Assembly: GCA_021604805.1 (NCBI GenBank)
Contig: BQJR01000002.1
Coordinates: 62,001 to 126,000 of the forward strand
DNA length: 64,000 nt
DNA from: Planctomycetota bacterium
Lineage (GTDB): Bacteria; Planctomycetota; B15-G4
Direction: 5' to 3'
The notes under the pieces were generated by a model. It worked only from the letters and a program-made list of their open reading frames with translations. It was not told where the DNA came from and searched no databases. A program made the translations under genes and the position numbers. Position 1 is the first letter of the stretch; every line of letters begins with the position of its first letter. This document shows positions 35,161 through 43,721 of the stretch, piece after piece.

Positions 35161-37803
35161 TCACTCGTAGCGCAGCACGTTCGACACGCGCAGGCGTTGC
35201 GCGCGCAGCACCGGCACCGCGACCGCCAGCAGCGACACGAGCACCGAGCCTCCCAGCACCGCACTCACCGCCGCCCCCGACACGCCGTAGCTCAGCTCGA
35301 GATTGCTCACGTCGGTGAGCGCGCTCACGCACACCGAAGCCAGCGGGATGCCGAGCGCGAGACCGAACAAGCCGCCGAGCACACCGACCACGAGAGCTTC
35401 GGCCAGCAGCATCGAACCGAGTTGCCCGGCGGTGAGGCCGACCGCGCGCAGCAAGCCGATCTCGCGACGTCGTTCGAGCACGGCGATGACCATCGCGTTG
35501 AGGATGCCGACCGCGGCGAGCAAGACCGTGAGCAGCAGGATCGCGTAGAAGATCGCGAAGTCCCGGTCGAGATCGGTCACGTAGTGCGCGGTGATCTGTT
35601 CGCCGGTGCGCAGCTCGAGCACGTTCTCGGCGCCGAGCGCCTCGTGGGCGACTTCGCGCAGCTGACCGAGCCGGCGATCGCTCAGCCCCGGCGCCCAGGT
35701 CACGAAGTGATCGCCCAGACCGGCGCTGTCCACGCACCAATCGTTGCGCAGGTTGTTCGACGAGATCACGCCGAACACGCGGTCGTCGGGGGCGAAGCCG
35801 TAGGCGTCGGTGATGGCCAGCACGCGGTAGTCTTCGATGCCGCGGGCCGAGCGCGTGGCCAGTCGCACGTTGTCGCCGGGGAGCACGTCGAGGTCGTCGG
35901 CGCAGCGTGTGGAGAGCAGGATCGTGCGGTCGCGCGTGAAGGCCTCGCGCAGCTCGGCGTCGCCAGAGAGTGGGCCGCGGGCGAGCATCGAGCTGTCGAG
36001 TCCGCGCACCACGAACGAACTGCTGACTTCGGCGTTGAGCGCGGAGAGTTCGGCGAACTCCGGGGCTGCGGCGCGCAGTACGTCGAGCTGCTTGGCACCT
36101 TCGGGTGTGATCTTGATGTACACGCGGTCGCCGAGCGCGCGCGCACCGAACTCGCGCGTTTCGTTCTTGAGGCTCTCGAGCACGGACACGATCACGAAGA
36201 TCGCGGTGAACACGAGCATCAAGCCGGACACCGTGCCGAACAGTCGGTGACGCGCCGCCGCCAAGCTCTGGCGCGCGAGCGTGGCGCCCGGGCCCGGCAG
36301 CAAACCGAGCGCGGCGCGCGCCAACCAAGCGAGCAAGCCCGGCGCCAACAACAGCACCGACATCGCCACGGCCACGAGCCCGAAACTCTTGAGCAAGGCG
36401 TGGTAGAGCGACTCGGGCAGGAAGGCCTCCGACGGCGTACCCAGGCTCCACGCCACGGGCACGGCGGCGAGCAACCCGATCAAGACCGAGCGTCGCAGGC
36501 CGCTGAACGGGTCGCGTGAGAGCTCGATCACGCCGCGTCGAAGCGCTTCGATCACCGAGAGCCGCGATGCGCGCAAGAACGGATAGAGCACGCCGAGCAG
36601 GCAGAACACCACGCCCACGCTCATCACGCTGATCACGCCTGTCCACGGGATCTCACGGATCTCGAGCGGGCGACCGAAGCCGAGCGTGGTGATCTTGAGC
36701 GACACGAGCGTGTCGACGAGCAGCTTCGCGAGCAGCAGCGCACTCACGGCGCCGGCGAGGCTCAGCATCAGACCTTCCACGAGGAAGACGACGAAGAGTC
36801 GCCCGTTCGTGAGCCCCAGCGAGCGCAACAAGCCGAGCGAACGCACGCGCTCCACCAGCGACATGCTCATCGTGTTGAAGATGATGTAGAGCCCGAGCAA
36901 CAGCGCGAGGAAACCGCACATGCGGACGCCGCTGCGGAAGGCTTGTTCTTCGGGCGCGAGGCCGGCGAGCGCGCGCTTGGGCGTGCTCAACACGTAGCGG
37001 TCACTGAGCCGGCGGGAGAGCGACGGGTAGTCGGTGCGCGCCGTGTCGAAGTCGGCCCAGAAGCGCGGCGTGAAGGCGTTGCCGAGCAGCGCGCGGCCAG
37101 CGTCGATGGACACGAGCGCGCGCGCTTTGTGGAAGCCGAGCCGCGTGGGCGCCAGGATCCCGACCACGCGGAACTCGGTGACGACCGGCGCGGCGGAGGG
37201 GGCATCACGACCGCTGCCTGCGCGCGCGTTGCCGCCGCGAGCGCTTGGCTTGCCGCTCTGCTGCGCGCTCATCACGCCGTCGATGCACGTGGTCACGGGC
37301 CCGCGACGACGGCTGCGCGCTTGCACGTTCACGCTGTCGCCCACAGCGAGGTCGAGACGTTGCGCCAAGCCTGCCGTCACCAACATCTGCGGCCCGCCCA
37401 GCTCGAAGTCGATGTCGACGCCTTCGTGGAGTTCGTAGCCGGCGTGCGCGCTGCGCATGGCGGCGTCGAGCGCCATGATCTCGGTGTCGGCGGAGGCTCG
37501 TCCCTTGGACACGGCGAAACGGCCGGTGGCGAGCGCGGCCACGTCGAGCAGCAGGTCTTCGCCGGCGAGGTCGCGCAGCAAGGCGTCGTAATTCTCGGCC
37601 AGGCGCAGGTCGGGTTGGATCAGCAGATCCGCCTCGGGGTTCTCCGGCGCGCGTCGCGCTTCGTGACTCAGCAGCGTGTTGTGATCGACCACGAGCACGG
37701 CCACCACCGTGGCGATGCCGAGCGCGATGCCGAGCACCGAAGCCAGCGTGCGCCAGGGTTGACCGGCGAGGTTGCGCCAAGCCAGCAGCAGGGTGAGTTT
37801 CAT
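35161..37803 (-). CDS. ABC transporter permease, two-FtsX-domain (MacB/LolC-type)
   Basis: An 880-residue permease. The N-terminus (LAWRNLAGQPWRTLASVLGIALGIATVV) and the first membrane helix are typical of MacB/LolCE-like proteins, followed by a periplasmic MacB_PCD-like domain. The first FtsX core (LLLGLYIIFNTMSMSLVERVRSLGLLRSLGL) lies near residues 300-420 and the second (LLTVLLAAVGILNAMVIAVLERRREIGLLRAVGL) near 755-870. Eight to ten membrane helices fit a complete DUF214-type protein that forms a transport unit alone. It is encoded 46 bases after the ATP-binding gene, so both form an operon. These systems move lipoproteins, lipids or peptides by mechanotransmission; the substrate is not known. 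Confidence 0.85.
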   Translation of the reverse strand: MKLTLLLAWRNLAGQPWRTLASVLGIALGIATVVAVLVVDHNTLLSHEARRAPENPEADLLIQPDLRLAENYDALLRDLAGEDLLLDVAALATGRFAVSKGRASADTEIMALDAAMRSAHAGYELHEGVDIDFELGGPQMLVTAGLAQRLDLAVGDSVNVQARSRRRGPVTTCIDGVMSAQQSGKPSARGGNARAGSGRDAPSAAPVVTEFRVVGILAPTRLGFHKARALVSIDAGRALLGNAFTPRFWADFDTARTDYPSLSRRLSDRYVLSTPKRALAGLAPEEQAFRSGVRMCGFLALLLGLYIIFNTMSMSLVERVRSLGLLRSLGLTNGRLFVVFLVEGLMLSLAGAVSALLLAKLLVDTLVSLKITTLGFGRPLEIREIPWTGVISVMSVGVVFCLLGVLYPFLRASRLSVIEALRRGVIELSRDPFSGLRRSVLIGLLAAVPVAWSLGTPSEAFLPESLYHALLKSFGLVAVAMSVLLLAPGLLAWLARAALGLLPGPGATLARQSLAAARHRLFGTVSGLMLVFTAIFVIVSVLESLKNETREFGARALGDRVYIKITPEGAKQLDVLRAAAPEFAELSALNAEVSSSFVVRGLDSSMLARGPLSGDAELREAFTRDRTILLSTRCADDLDVLPGDNVRLATRSARGIEDYRVLAITDAYGFAPDDRVFGVISSNNLRNDWCVDSAGLGDHFVTWAPGLSDRRLGQLREVAHEALGAENVLELRTGEQITAHYVTDLDRDFAIFYAILLLTVLLAAVGILNAMVIAVLERRREIGLLRAVGLTAGQLGSMLLAEALVVGVLGGLFGLALGIPLASVCVSALTDVSNLELSYGVSGAAVSAVLGGSVLVSLLAVAVPVLRAQRLRVSNVLRYE

Positions 37804-37849
37804 CGCGCGCCTCGTGTGTGGGCTGGCGGGAGCAGAGGTGGGAACACGC

Positions 37850-38611
37850 TCAGATCCCGAGAGTGCTGAGTGAGCTCGCGATGTTCTCGGGGGTCACGGC
37901 CGCGCCGGCGAGGCGCTGCGCTTCGTGGAGTTCGCCGTCCTTCAAGAAGTGCACTTCGTCGCTGAAGGCTGCGTCGCGCGCGTTGTGTGTGACGAGCAGG
38001 ATCGTCTGCCCGCGCTCGTCGCAGGAACGCCGGAAGAGCTCCATCACTTCTTGGCCGGCGGAGCTGCTGATGTTGCCGGTGGGTTCGTCGGCCATCAGGA
38101 TCGCGGGATTCGAGATGAGCGCGCGCGCGATCGACACGCGTTGCATCTCGCCGCCGCTCAGCTGGTAGGGATAGCTGCGCTCTTTGCCTTGCAAGCTGAA
38201 GGTCTCGATGAGTTCTTCGAGCGTGCTGCCGACTTGCTCACCGGCGCCGCCACCAGCACCGATGAGCAGCGGCAGGCGCACGTTCTCGGCCACGTTGAGG
38301 TTGGGGATCAGGTTGTAGAACTGGAACACGAAGCCCACGGTGTCGCGGCGCAAGAGCGTGCGCCGCTTCTCGTTGAGCGCGTAGAGATCGTGGCCGTCGA
38401 GTTCCACGCGCCCGCCCGAAGGCGGCTCGAGCCCCGAGACCATGTGCAGCAAGGTGGACTTGCCCGAGCCCGAAGGCCCCATGATCGTGACGAAGCGTCC
38501 GCGCGGCACGCTGAAGCTGGCTTCGCGCACCACCGGGAAGCGTCCTTCCGCGCTGCCGAAGAACTTGTAGAGCTTCTCGACCTTCAGGATGGCTTCGTCT
38601 GTGGGCGTCAT
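37850..38611 (-). CDS. ABC transporter ATP-binding protein (MacB/LolD-type)
   Basis: A 253-residue ATPase with Walker A GPSGSGKST, Q-loop FQFYNLIPNLN, signature YQLSGGEMQRVSIARAL, Walker B ILMADEPTGN and switch His in LVTHNARD. The residues after the Walker B motif read NISS rather than the family-typical NLDS, changing the D-loop Asp. The N-terminal part (LYKFFGSAEGRFPVVREASF) follows the MacB subfamily. The start at 38611 has no ribosome-binding site, but TACAAC lies six bases before the ATG within the word CTGTTACAACC (38617-38627). It is the first gene of the two-gene operon with the permease. Confidence 0.9.
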   Translation of the reverse strand: MTPTDEAILKVEKLYKFFGSAEGRFPVVREASFSVPRGRFVTIMGPSGSGKSTLLHMVSGLEPPSGGRVELDGHDLYALNEKRRTLLRRDTVGFVFQFYNLIPNLNVAENVRLPLLIGAGGGAGEQVGSTLEELIETFSLQGKERSYPYQLSGGEMQRVSIARALISNPAILMADEPTGNISSSAGQEVMELFRRSCDERGQTILLVTHNARDAAFSDEVHFLKDGELHEAQRLAGAAVTPENIASSLSTLGI

Positions 38612-38777
38612 GGACGGGTTGTAACAGACGTGCGCGCGGGGCGTTGCGGCGTGAACTCGCGCGGGGCGAAGGATGGGCGCGGGACGACTGCGAAGGCGTA
38701 CCGAGAGCACGAGCAGCGAACGAGCGCGCGCAGACGACGCGTGGCGGACAAACGAGCGCGCGTGGCCAGAGCGAAGT

Positions 38778-40073
38778 TCAGCCCAAGAGGGCGAGCGAGC
38801 TGCCGAACACGAGCAGCGCGCACCAGGCCACGAAGAACATCGCGGCCAGCAGCGGGTGTCGGCGCCGCACGGCGCCCACAGCCAGCGCCGACCACGGCCC
38901 GCCGAGCGGCAGCGTGTCGCTGAGCCCGCTCCACAAACCGTAGAGCAACACTGCCGACGCGAACTCCGGCGCACCCAGCTGCGCGCGCAACGACACCAGC
39001 GCGAGCGCGCTGAGGAGCAAACTCGTGAACACACCCGCGGCGCGCGCGCTGCCGAACGCGTCGCGATCATTCGAGTAGTCGTAGCGCTCGTCGCGAGCGT
39101 AGGGCGCGCCGCCGAGCGCCGGGAAGAACACGCCCGCGAGCGCACACATGGTGGCGGCGACGAGGCCCGAGTCCCACACGCGGAACTCGAGCGCGAGACC
39201 GTGCCTGCGCGCGACGAGCCCTTGCGCAAGAGCGCGTGACGACATGTGCACAGCGGCCGCACCCACACCGAGGAGCAGGGCAGGAGCGCGCCAAGCCGAG
39301 AGAGAGATCCCTCCCCAGAGCCCCCCCGACGCGGCAAGCGGGAACAGCACCGCGCCCACGAAGAGCGTCACGCAGCAGGCTGCCCCGAGCCCGCGACTCG
39401 CAGGCGCACTCGGCGCGACCTCCGTGTCGAGCGGGCGTTGCAACACGAAGGTCCGCACACCGAAGTGCGGCAGTCGCCAGAACAGCGCGGGCCAACGCCA
39501 CCCGAAGCGGCGCAGTTGCTGCGCGGGCGTCCAGCGTCGGTATCCGCCGGCGTGGGCGAGACGCCAACTCGGCGAGCGATAGGCATCGCTGTCACCGACC
39601 ACAAGGCGCTGACAACCGGCGCGACGCAGAGCGGCGTGGACTTCGTCGAAGAAGACTTGGATCGCACGCCCGGGCGCAGGACGTTCTCCGCGCGGCGCCG
39701 CGAGCGTCCACCCCATCACGCCGAGACGCTCGGGGCCGAGTGTCACCACGCGCGTGAGTTGCACGAAGACCACGCGCGCCTCGCGGTCCACGAGCACCCA
39801 ACCCTCGGGCGCGCGCGTGCAGCGGATCAAACGATCGAAGGGAAAGCCGAGCAGCTGGTCTGCGAGCGCGAGCACGGCGGGCCAATCGTCGGGTTGCAGA
39901 CGACGGATCCGGAGCTCGCCGAGGGCTGCGAACGTGATGTCGTCTGTCGGAGTGGATCGCCTGCCCGACGCAGGACTGGGAGCGCTGCGCGCTCGCGCTT
40001 CCGCGACGTGATTCGGTCGCTCACGCGCGCGCTGGAGCGGGGTCAGCGTGGAGGAGCGTGGCTCGGCACCCAT
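38778..40073 (-). CDS. GNAT-like domain fused to a probably inactive site-2-protease-like membrane domain
   Basis: A 431-residue protein from ATG 40073. Residues about 50-185 resemble a GNAT acyltransferase (LRIRRLQPDDWPAVLALADQ, QRLVVGDSDAY, AHAGGYRRW). Residues 230-431 contain about six membrane helices. The segment RALAQGLVARRHGLALEFRVW resembles the archaeal-type S2P zinc motif region HELAHxLVARRxGLxxEFRxW, but both His and the Glu of HExxH are replaced, giving RALAQ at 280-284. The later LPLGGPWSALAV lacks the Asp of the second zinc motif. I therefore call it a pseudoprotease fused to a GNAT-like domain, by inference from pattern. A GTG at 40097 is an alternative start; TACCAC lies six bases before 40073. 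Confidence 0.55.
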   Translation of the reverse strand: MGAEPRSSTLTPLQRARERPNHVAEARARSAPSPASGRRSTPTDDITFAALGELRIRRLQPDDWPAVLALADQLLGFPFDRLIRCTRAPEGWVLVDREARVVFVQLTRVVTLGPERLGVMGWTLAAPRGERPAPGRAIQVFFDEVHAALRRAGCQRLVVGDSDAYRSPSWRLAHAGGYRRWTPAQQLRRFGWRWPALFWRLPHFGVRTFVLQRPLDTEVAPSAPASRGLGAACCVTLFVGAVLFPLAASGGLWGGISLSAWRAPALLLGVGAAAVHMSSRALAQGLVARRHGLALEFRVWDSGLVAATMCALAGVFFPALGGAPYARDERYDYSNDRDAFGSARAAGVFTSLLLSALALVSLRAQLGAPEFASAVLLYGLWSGLSDTLPLGGPWSALAVGAVRRRHPLLAAMFFVAWCALLVFGSSLALLG

Positions 40074-40107
40074 GACTGGGTGGTACCACAGCCTCACCGG
40101 AGCGGTC

Positions 40108-40116
40108 TGCTACGAT
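40108..40116 (+). promoter_or_regulatory. Extended -10-like box TGC-TACGAT
   Basis: TGC followed by TACGAT lies 35 bases before the ATG at 40152 and fits an extended -10 promoter. Unlike the leaderless cases, the gene it serves also has a Shine-Dalgarno site, so a normal 5' leader is expected. Confidence 0.35.
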
Positions 40117-40151
40117 CCGGCACGTTCCATCACTTCCACGGGAGTCCCGCC

Positions 40152-40712
40152 ATGTTCCGCCTGCCGCTACTGAGTGTTGCCCTGATCCTGTTCGCGCTGC
40201 CGCAACCGAGCACGGCTGGTGACCCCGTGGGCGATCCCGTGCGCATCTTCGAGGTGTCAGGCAGCGGCAAGACGCAACACATCCACGGCAACGGTCTCGG
40301 CGACAAGACCTTCGTGACCAAGATCAACAAGAAGTCGATCGTGAGTTGCGTGACCGGCGTGGACTTCGGCGACTGCCAACTGATCCCGAACACCAAGGAC
40401 GGCAAGGTCTACCTGTACATCTACGACAGCGGCAACTGGGGCATCGCGCTCGATCCTGATCCGAGCGAAGCCACGGTGACTTTCATGGAAGGTCTCACCG
40501 ACGGCAAAGGCAAGTTCATGTTCATCGGCTCCGACCCGACCACGGGCGTGCAGTACATCGCCGAAGGCAAGGCCAAGCTCGACAAGGCACTCGGCGACGA
40601 CCTGATCCCCACCAAGGTGTCGGGCAAGCTGCGCGCCATCGATGTGGCCGGCGGGCACACGGCCGTGTCGAGCTTCAAGTCGGTCGGCAAGGCGCTCGAG
40701 ATCGAACTCTGA
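40152..40712 (+). CDS. Small exported protein of unknown function
   Basis: A 186-residue protein with a signal peptide (LPLLSVALILFALPQPSTAG). The mature domain is beta-rich: VRIFEVSGSGKTQHIHGNGLG, a pair of cysteines close together in SCVTGVDFGDCQL that could form a disulfide, and a Lys-rich C-terminal part (GKAKLDKALGDDLIP). No catalytic motif is apparent. GGGAG lies seven bases before the ATG and a TGCTACGAT box is 35 bases upstream. It stands between two leftward ABC-related regions and is not in an operon. I do not recognise it. Confidence 0.75.
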   Translation: MFRLPLLSVALILFALPQPSTAGDPVGDPVRIFEVSGSGKTQHIHGNGLGDKTFVTKINKKSIVSCVTGVDFGDCQLIPNTKDGKVYLYIYDSGNWGIALDPDPSEATVTFMEGLTDGKGKFMFIGSDPTTGVQYIAEGKAKLDKALGDDLIPTKVSGKLRAIDVAGGHTAVSSFKSVGKALEIEL

Positions 40713-40731
40713 ACGCGGCACGGGACGCGCG

Positions 40732-41961
40732 CTAAGCGCGGTCGCGCAACACCTGCGCCGGGTCGAGGCGCAGCAGGCTGAGCAGCGGCCAGGCCAGCAC
40801 GGACAGCGAGAGCAGGCCGACCCACAAGGCCGACATGAAGAGGTGTTCGGGGACGAACACCGGGAACAACACCGAGGTGCCTTCGAGCGCACCTGGGAGG
40901 CGCGCGCCGAGGGCTGACACGTCGAGGCCGTACTCGGCGAGAACGCCGCTCACCACGAACCACGCGAGACCGCCGCCCAACGCCAGGCCCGCCGCGGCGA
41001 GCAGCGTCATCTCGAGCAACACGAGGCGCGCCACGGCCCACGGGCGCAGGCCCAGCGAGAGCAGCATCCCGAACTCGCGACGCCGCTCGAAGACCGACAT
41101 GCTCACCGCGTTGAGCGTACCGAGCCCCACGAGCACGAAGAGCACCAGCGTGCGCACGCGTTCCACGAGCGAGAGCATGTCGAGGGCGGAGCGCAACTCG
41201 GGCGCGGTCTGCGACCAGCTGCGGATGTCGTGTCCGCTCAACTCGGGCAGCGCGCGCAGGCGGCTCGCCAACGCCTCGGCGGTGAGCGGGTCGACGCAAC
41301 GCAGCGCGATGTCGTCGGCCTCCGCACTCACGTCGAGCAACACCCGCGCGTGTCGACGCTGCAGGTACACGGCGGCGCCGTCGATCGAGGGCGCGCCGCT
41401 GTGGAACAACCCGTCGACCTTGAACGCTTCGGCGTGCAGTGAACCGTCGCGACCTTCCACGAGCAGTGCGAGTTGATCGCCGAGTGAGAGTTCGAGCGCG
41501 GCGGCCAGCGTGTCGCCGAGCACCACGGGCGGCAGCGTCCCGATCGGACGCTTGCCGAGGAACTCTCCGCTCAAGAGCAAGTCGGGCAGCGTGAAGGCAC
41601 GCGACTCGCGTTCCACGTCCACGCCGAGCACGGACACGGCCGCGGAGCCGCGTGCGCTGCGTGCGAAGGCGCGACCGTGAACGCGCGGGGCAGCGGCGAG
41701 CACGTCGGATTGGGCTTCGAGCACGCTGCAGAGCGCGTCGATGTCGTGGAGTCCTCGCGATGTGTCGGCGGCGGTCAGCGTGAGATGACCGAGCTGCAGG
41801 CCGAGTCCCGACTCGAGGCGCTGCTCCACGAAGCCTGCTTGCAGAGCCTTCAGGAACACGAGCACGAAGAGTCCGCCCGCGAGCGCGAGCACCACCAGCG
41901 CCGAACGGCGTGGGTGGCGGCGCAACGAACGCCAAGCGAAACGCAAACGACTCAGCGCCAT
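40732..41961 (-). CDS. ABC transporter permease, LolC/LolE-like
   Basis: A 409-residue four-helix permease. The N-terminal helix region (FAWRSLRRHPRRSALVVLALAGGLFVLVFL) and a periplasmic domain are followed by the FtsX core (LGTLNAVSMSVFERRREFGMLLSLGLRPWAVARLV) and two final helices. The fold matches LolC/E and related exporters. It is the last gene of a three-gene operon (ATPase, LolA-like carrier, permease) and overlaps the carrier gene by ten bases. Only one permease is present, so it probably works as a homodimer. Function in lipoprotein or lipid handling is inferred from the carrier. Confidence 0.85.
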   Translation of the reverse strand: MALSRLRFAWRSLRRHPRRSALVVLALAGGLFVLVFLKALQAGFVEQRLESGLGLQLGHLTLTAADTSRGLHDIDALCSVLEAQSDVLAAAPRVHGRAFARSARGSAAVSVLGVDVERESRAFTLPDLLLSGEFLGKRPIGTLPPVVLGDTLAAALELSLGDQLALLVEGRDGSLHAEAFKVDGLFHSGAPSIDGAAVYLQRRHARVLLDVSAEADDIALRCVDPLTAEALASRLRALPELSGHDIRSWSQTAPELRSALDMLSLVERVRTLVLFVLVGLGTLNAVSMSVFERRREFGMLLSLGLRPWAVARLVLLEMTLLAAAGLALGGGLAWFVVSGVLAEYGLDVSALGARLPGALEGTSVLFPVFVPEHLFMSALWVGLLSLSVLAWPLLSLLRLDPAQVLRDRA

Positions 41962-42860
41962 GCGCGCAGCCCCTCCAACTCGAAGCGCGCGGGATCCTGC
42001 GGCAAGTCGGTCTCAAACTGACTGACGCGCAGCTCGCTGCGGCTGGTCCCGCGCCCGTCTTCGGCGAGCCAACGACGCGGGCTACCGTCTTCGTGTTCGC
42101 GGAAGCGCAGACGCCGCAACAATTCACCGTGACGGTCGAAGGCGTCCATGCGCAACGGAGCGGCGTCGGCCACGCGCACCGAGAGTTCCACGCGTGCGTA
42201 GAGCGAGTGGCCCGGCGCGCGCGGCCTGAGCATCACGACCTGCACGGGTTCCGGGTCGGCGGCGTCGTCGAGAGCGCGTGCGCCGAGCCACTCGGCACGG
42301 AAGTGTTCGCGTTGCCCCATCAGCAAGCCGAGGTCTTCGAGCGAGAGGTCGCTGCCGAACAAGCGTTGACCGGCGGCGCCCGCGGGCAGCTCGAGCAGCA
42401 GGTCGGCGCGCGGGAACCACGCCGCGAGTCCGCCCGGGTGCAACAGATAGGTCGTGCCGCGATGACGACCGCTGCCGACGGCGCGCACCAACGTGCGATC
42501 GGGCGCGAGGTGATGCACGCGCAGCACGACCTCGCGATCGTTGCCGTCGCGCGTGATGTGAAGCCGGCCGGACATCAGGAAGGAACGCGCGAAGAGATCG
42601 CCGTCGAGCCGCGCGAGGAGCTCAGCGGCGCGCGGGTCGTCGGGCCGCTCGTCGCGCACGGGGAGCGCAGCGGCGGGTGCGGCGGGTGCGGCGGGTGCGG
42701 CGGGTGCGGCGGGCATGGCGACCGCGGACCTCTGTCGCGCGGTAGGCGCGGGCTCGACTGCGGCTGCGACGGGTGCGGCAAGCGTGAGCTCGGGAGCGGC
42801 TGCGAGCCACGTTGCGAGTGCGAAGACGAGCGTCAGGCGGCGCGACGAGTGCGAGCTCAT
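41952..42860 (-). CDS. LolA-like outer membrane lipoprotein-sorting protein family
   Basis: A 302-residue protein with a signal peptide ending near AAPELTLA, then a Pro/Ala linker encoded by a 9-base tandem repeat. The mature region is the TP0789/LolA-like beta fold of uncharacterised lipoprotein-sorting proteins: RSFLMSGRLHITRDGN, YLLHPGGLAAWF, GSDLSLEDLGLLMGQ, and a C-terminal WLAEDGRGTSRSELRVSQF. These proteins carry a hydrophobic ligand in an open barrel. The start overlaps the ATPase stop by four bases and the end overlaps the permease start by ten, so the three are tightly coupled and probably one system. Confidence 0.75.
   Translation of the reverse strand: MSSHSSRRLTLVFALATWLAAAPELTLAAPVAAAVEPAPTARQRSAVAMPAAPAAPAAPAAPAAALPVRDERPDDPRAAELLARLDGDLFARSFLMSGRLHITRDGNDREVVLRVHHLAPDRTLVRAVGSGRHRGTTYLLHPGGLAAWFPRADLLLELPAGAAGQRLFGSDLSLEDLGLLMGQREHFRAEWLGARALDDAADPEPVQVVMLRPRAPGHSLYARVELSVRVADAAPLRMDAFDRHGELLRRLRFREHEDGSPRRWLAEDGRGTSRSELRVSQFETDLPQDPARFELEGLRAWR
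42671..42715 (+). repeat. 9-bp tandem repeat in the LolA-like gene, five units
   Basis: The unit CGGCGGGTG is repeated five times, the last copy slightly changed. On the coding (minus) strand it specifies an Ala-Ala-Pro repeat between the signal peptide and the folded domain. It is a candidate for copy-number variation by slippage that would change the linker length without breaking the frame. Confidence 0.8.
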
Positions 42861-43603
42861 GCGCGAGTCTCTCCGCGGACGAGCGCGCCGTCGTCGAGGC
42901 GCAAGACGCGCTGCGCGAACTCCTCGAGGAGCGGGTCGTGCGTGGCGACGAGCACGGCCATGCCGCGCTCCTCGGCCACGTCGCGGAGCAGGGCGCCGAG
43001 TTCGCGGCTCGACGCGGAGTCGAGGTGCGCGGTGGGTTCGTCGGCGAGCAGCGCGGCGGGGTCACCGGCCAAGGCACGCGCGAGCGCCACGCGTTGACGT
43101 TCGCCACTGCTGAGCGCGTCGGGGAATCGATGCGCGAAGGCAGCCGCCCCCACACGTTCGAGCGCAGCCTGCACCCGCGCGCGACGTTCACCCGCCGACA
43201 CACCACGCCAGGCCAACGGCAAGTCCACGTTCTCGTCGACACGCAAGGCGGGGCTCAGGTTGTGCTCGGCGAACACGAGGCCCAAGCGCGCGAGACGCAA
43301 GTCGGCGCGCGCCGCGCGCGAGAGAGCACTGGTGGCGCGACCGTCGATGAGCACTTCACCGCTGTCGGGCGTGTCGAGCGTGGCCAGCAGGTGCAGCAGA
43401 CTCGTCTTGCCAGAGCCCGAGGGGCCGGTGACGAGCACGCGTTCGCCCGCGTGCAGCGCCAGGCTCACGTGGTCGAGCGCGATCACGCTGCGCTCGCCGT
43501 CGCGATGCCGACGCGACAGCGCGCGCCCCTCGAGCACCGCGCCGAGCGCGACTGTCGCGGGAAGTTCGCTGCTCACAGTGCTGCACTCGCCGGGCGCCGT
43601 CAT
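42857..43603 (-). CDS. ABC transporter ATP-binding protein, LolD-like with altered motifs
   Basis: A 248-residue ATPase. Walker A (GPSGSGKTS) and Walker B (ALLADEPTAHLD) are intact, and the switch His is in VATHDPLLEE. The signature reads LSSGERQRVALARAL rather than LSGGQ, and in GLVFAEHNLSPALR the usual Q-loop Gln (VFQxxNL) is Ala. The first feature is a common variation, the second less so. It is the first gene of an operon with a LolA-like carrier and a LolC/E-like permease. A TACGAT box lies eight bases before the ATG with no ribosome site, suggesting a leaderless message. Confidence 0.85.
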   Translation of the reverse strand: MTAPGECSTVSSELPATVALGAVLEGRALSRRHRDGERSVIALDHVSLALHAGERVLVTGPSGSGKTSLLHLLATLDTPDSGEVLIDGRATSALSRAARADLRLARLGLVFAEHNLSPALRVDENVDLPLAWRGVSAGERRARVQAALERVGAAAFAHRFPDALSSGERQRVALARALAGDPAALLADEPTAHLDSASSRELGALLRDVAEERGMAVLVATHDPLLEEFAQRVLRLDDGALVRGETRA

Positions 43604-43611
43604 GGCTGGGC

Positions 43612-43617
43612 ATCGTA
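43612..43617 (-). promoter_or_regulatory. TACGAT -10-like box, 8 bp before start of LolD-like gene
   Basis: On the minus strand, TACGAT is followed by eight bases and then the ATG at 43603. No Shine-Dalgarno motif fits in this space. It is one of the best examples of the TAnnnT-near-start pattern, because it is intergenic and heads an operon. Confidence 0.45.
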
Positions 43618-43721
43618 CTCAGCTCGGGCGCTGCGGTGCGCACCACAGGGCATCGCCCACGCCAGAAAGTCTCGCCTCGCGCGCGGCTTCGTGCTCGACA
43701 GCTTGCCCGCGCGCGATCTAT

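Noticed and set aside
35197-36519. A 440-codon plus-strand frame in the ABC permease
   Set aside because: It is antisense to a well-supported permease. Its product is rich in His, Arg, Glu and Gln without structure.
38778-40073. Active membrane zinc protease
   Set aside because: The HExxH site reads RALAQ and the second-site Asp is missing, so only a fold relationship can be proposed.
42671-42715. Possible CRISPR array
   Set aside because: The repeat unit is only 9 bases with no spacers and lies inside a coding region as an Ala-Ala-Pro linker. No cas gene is present.
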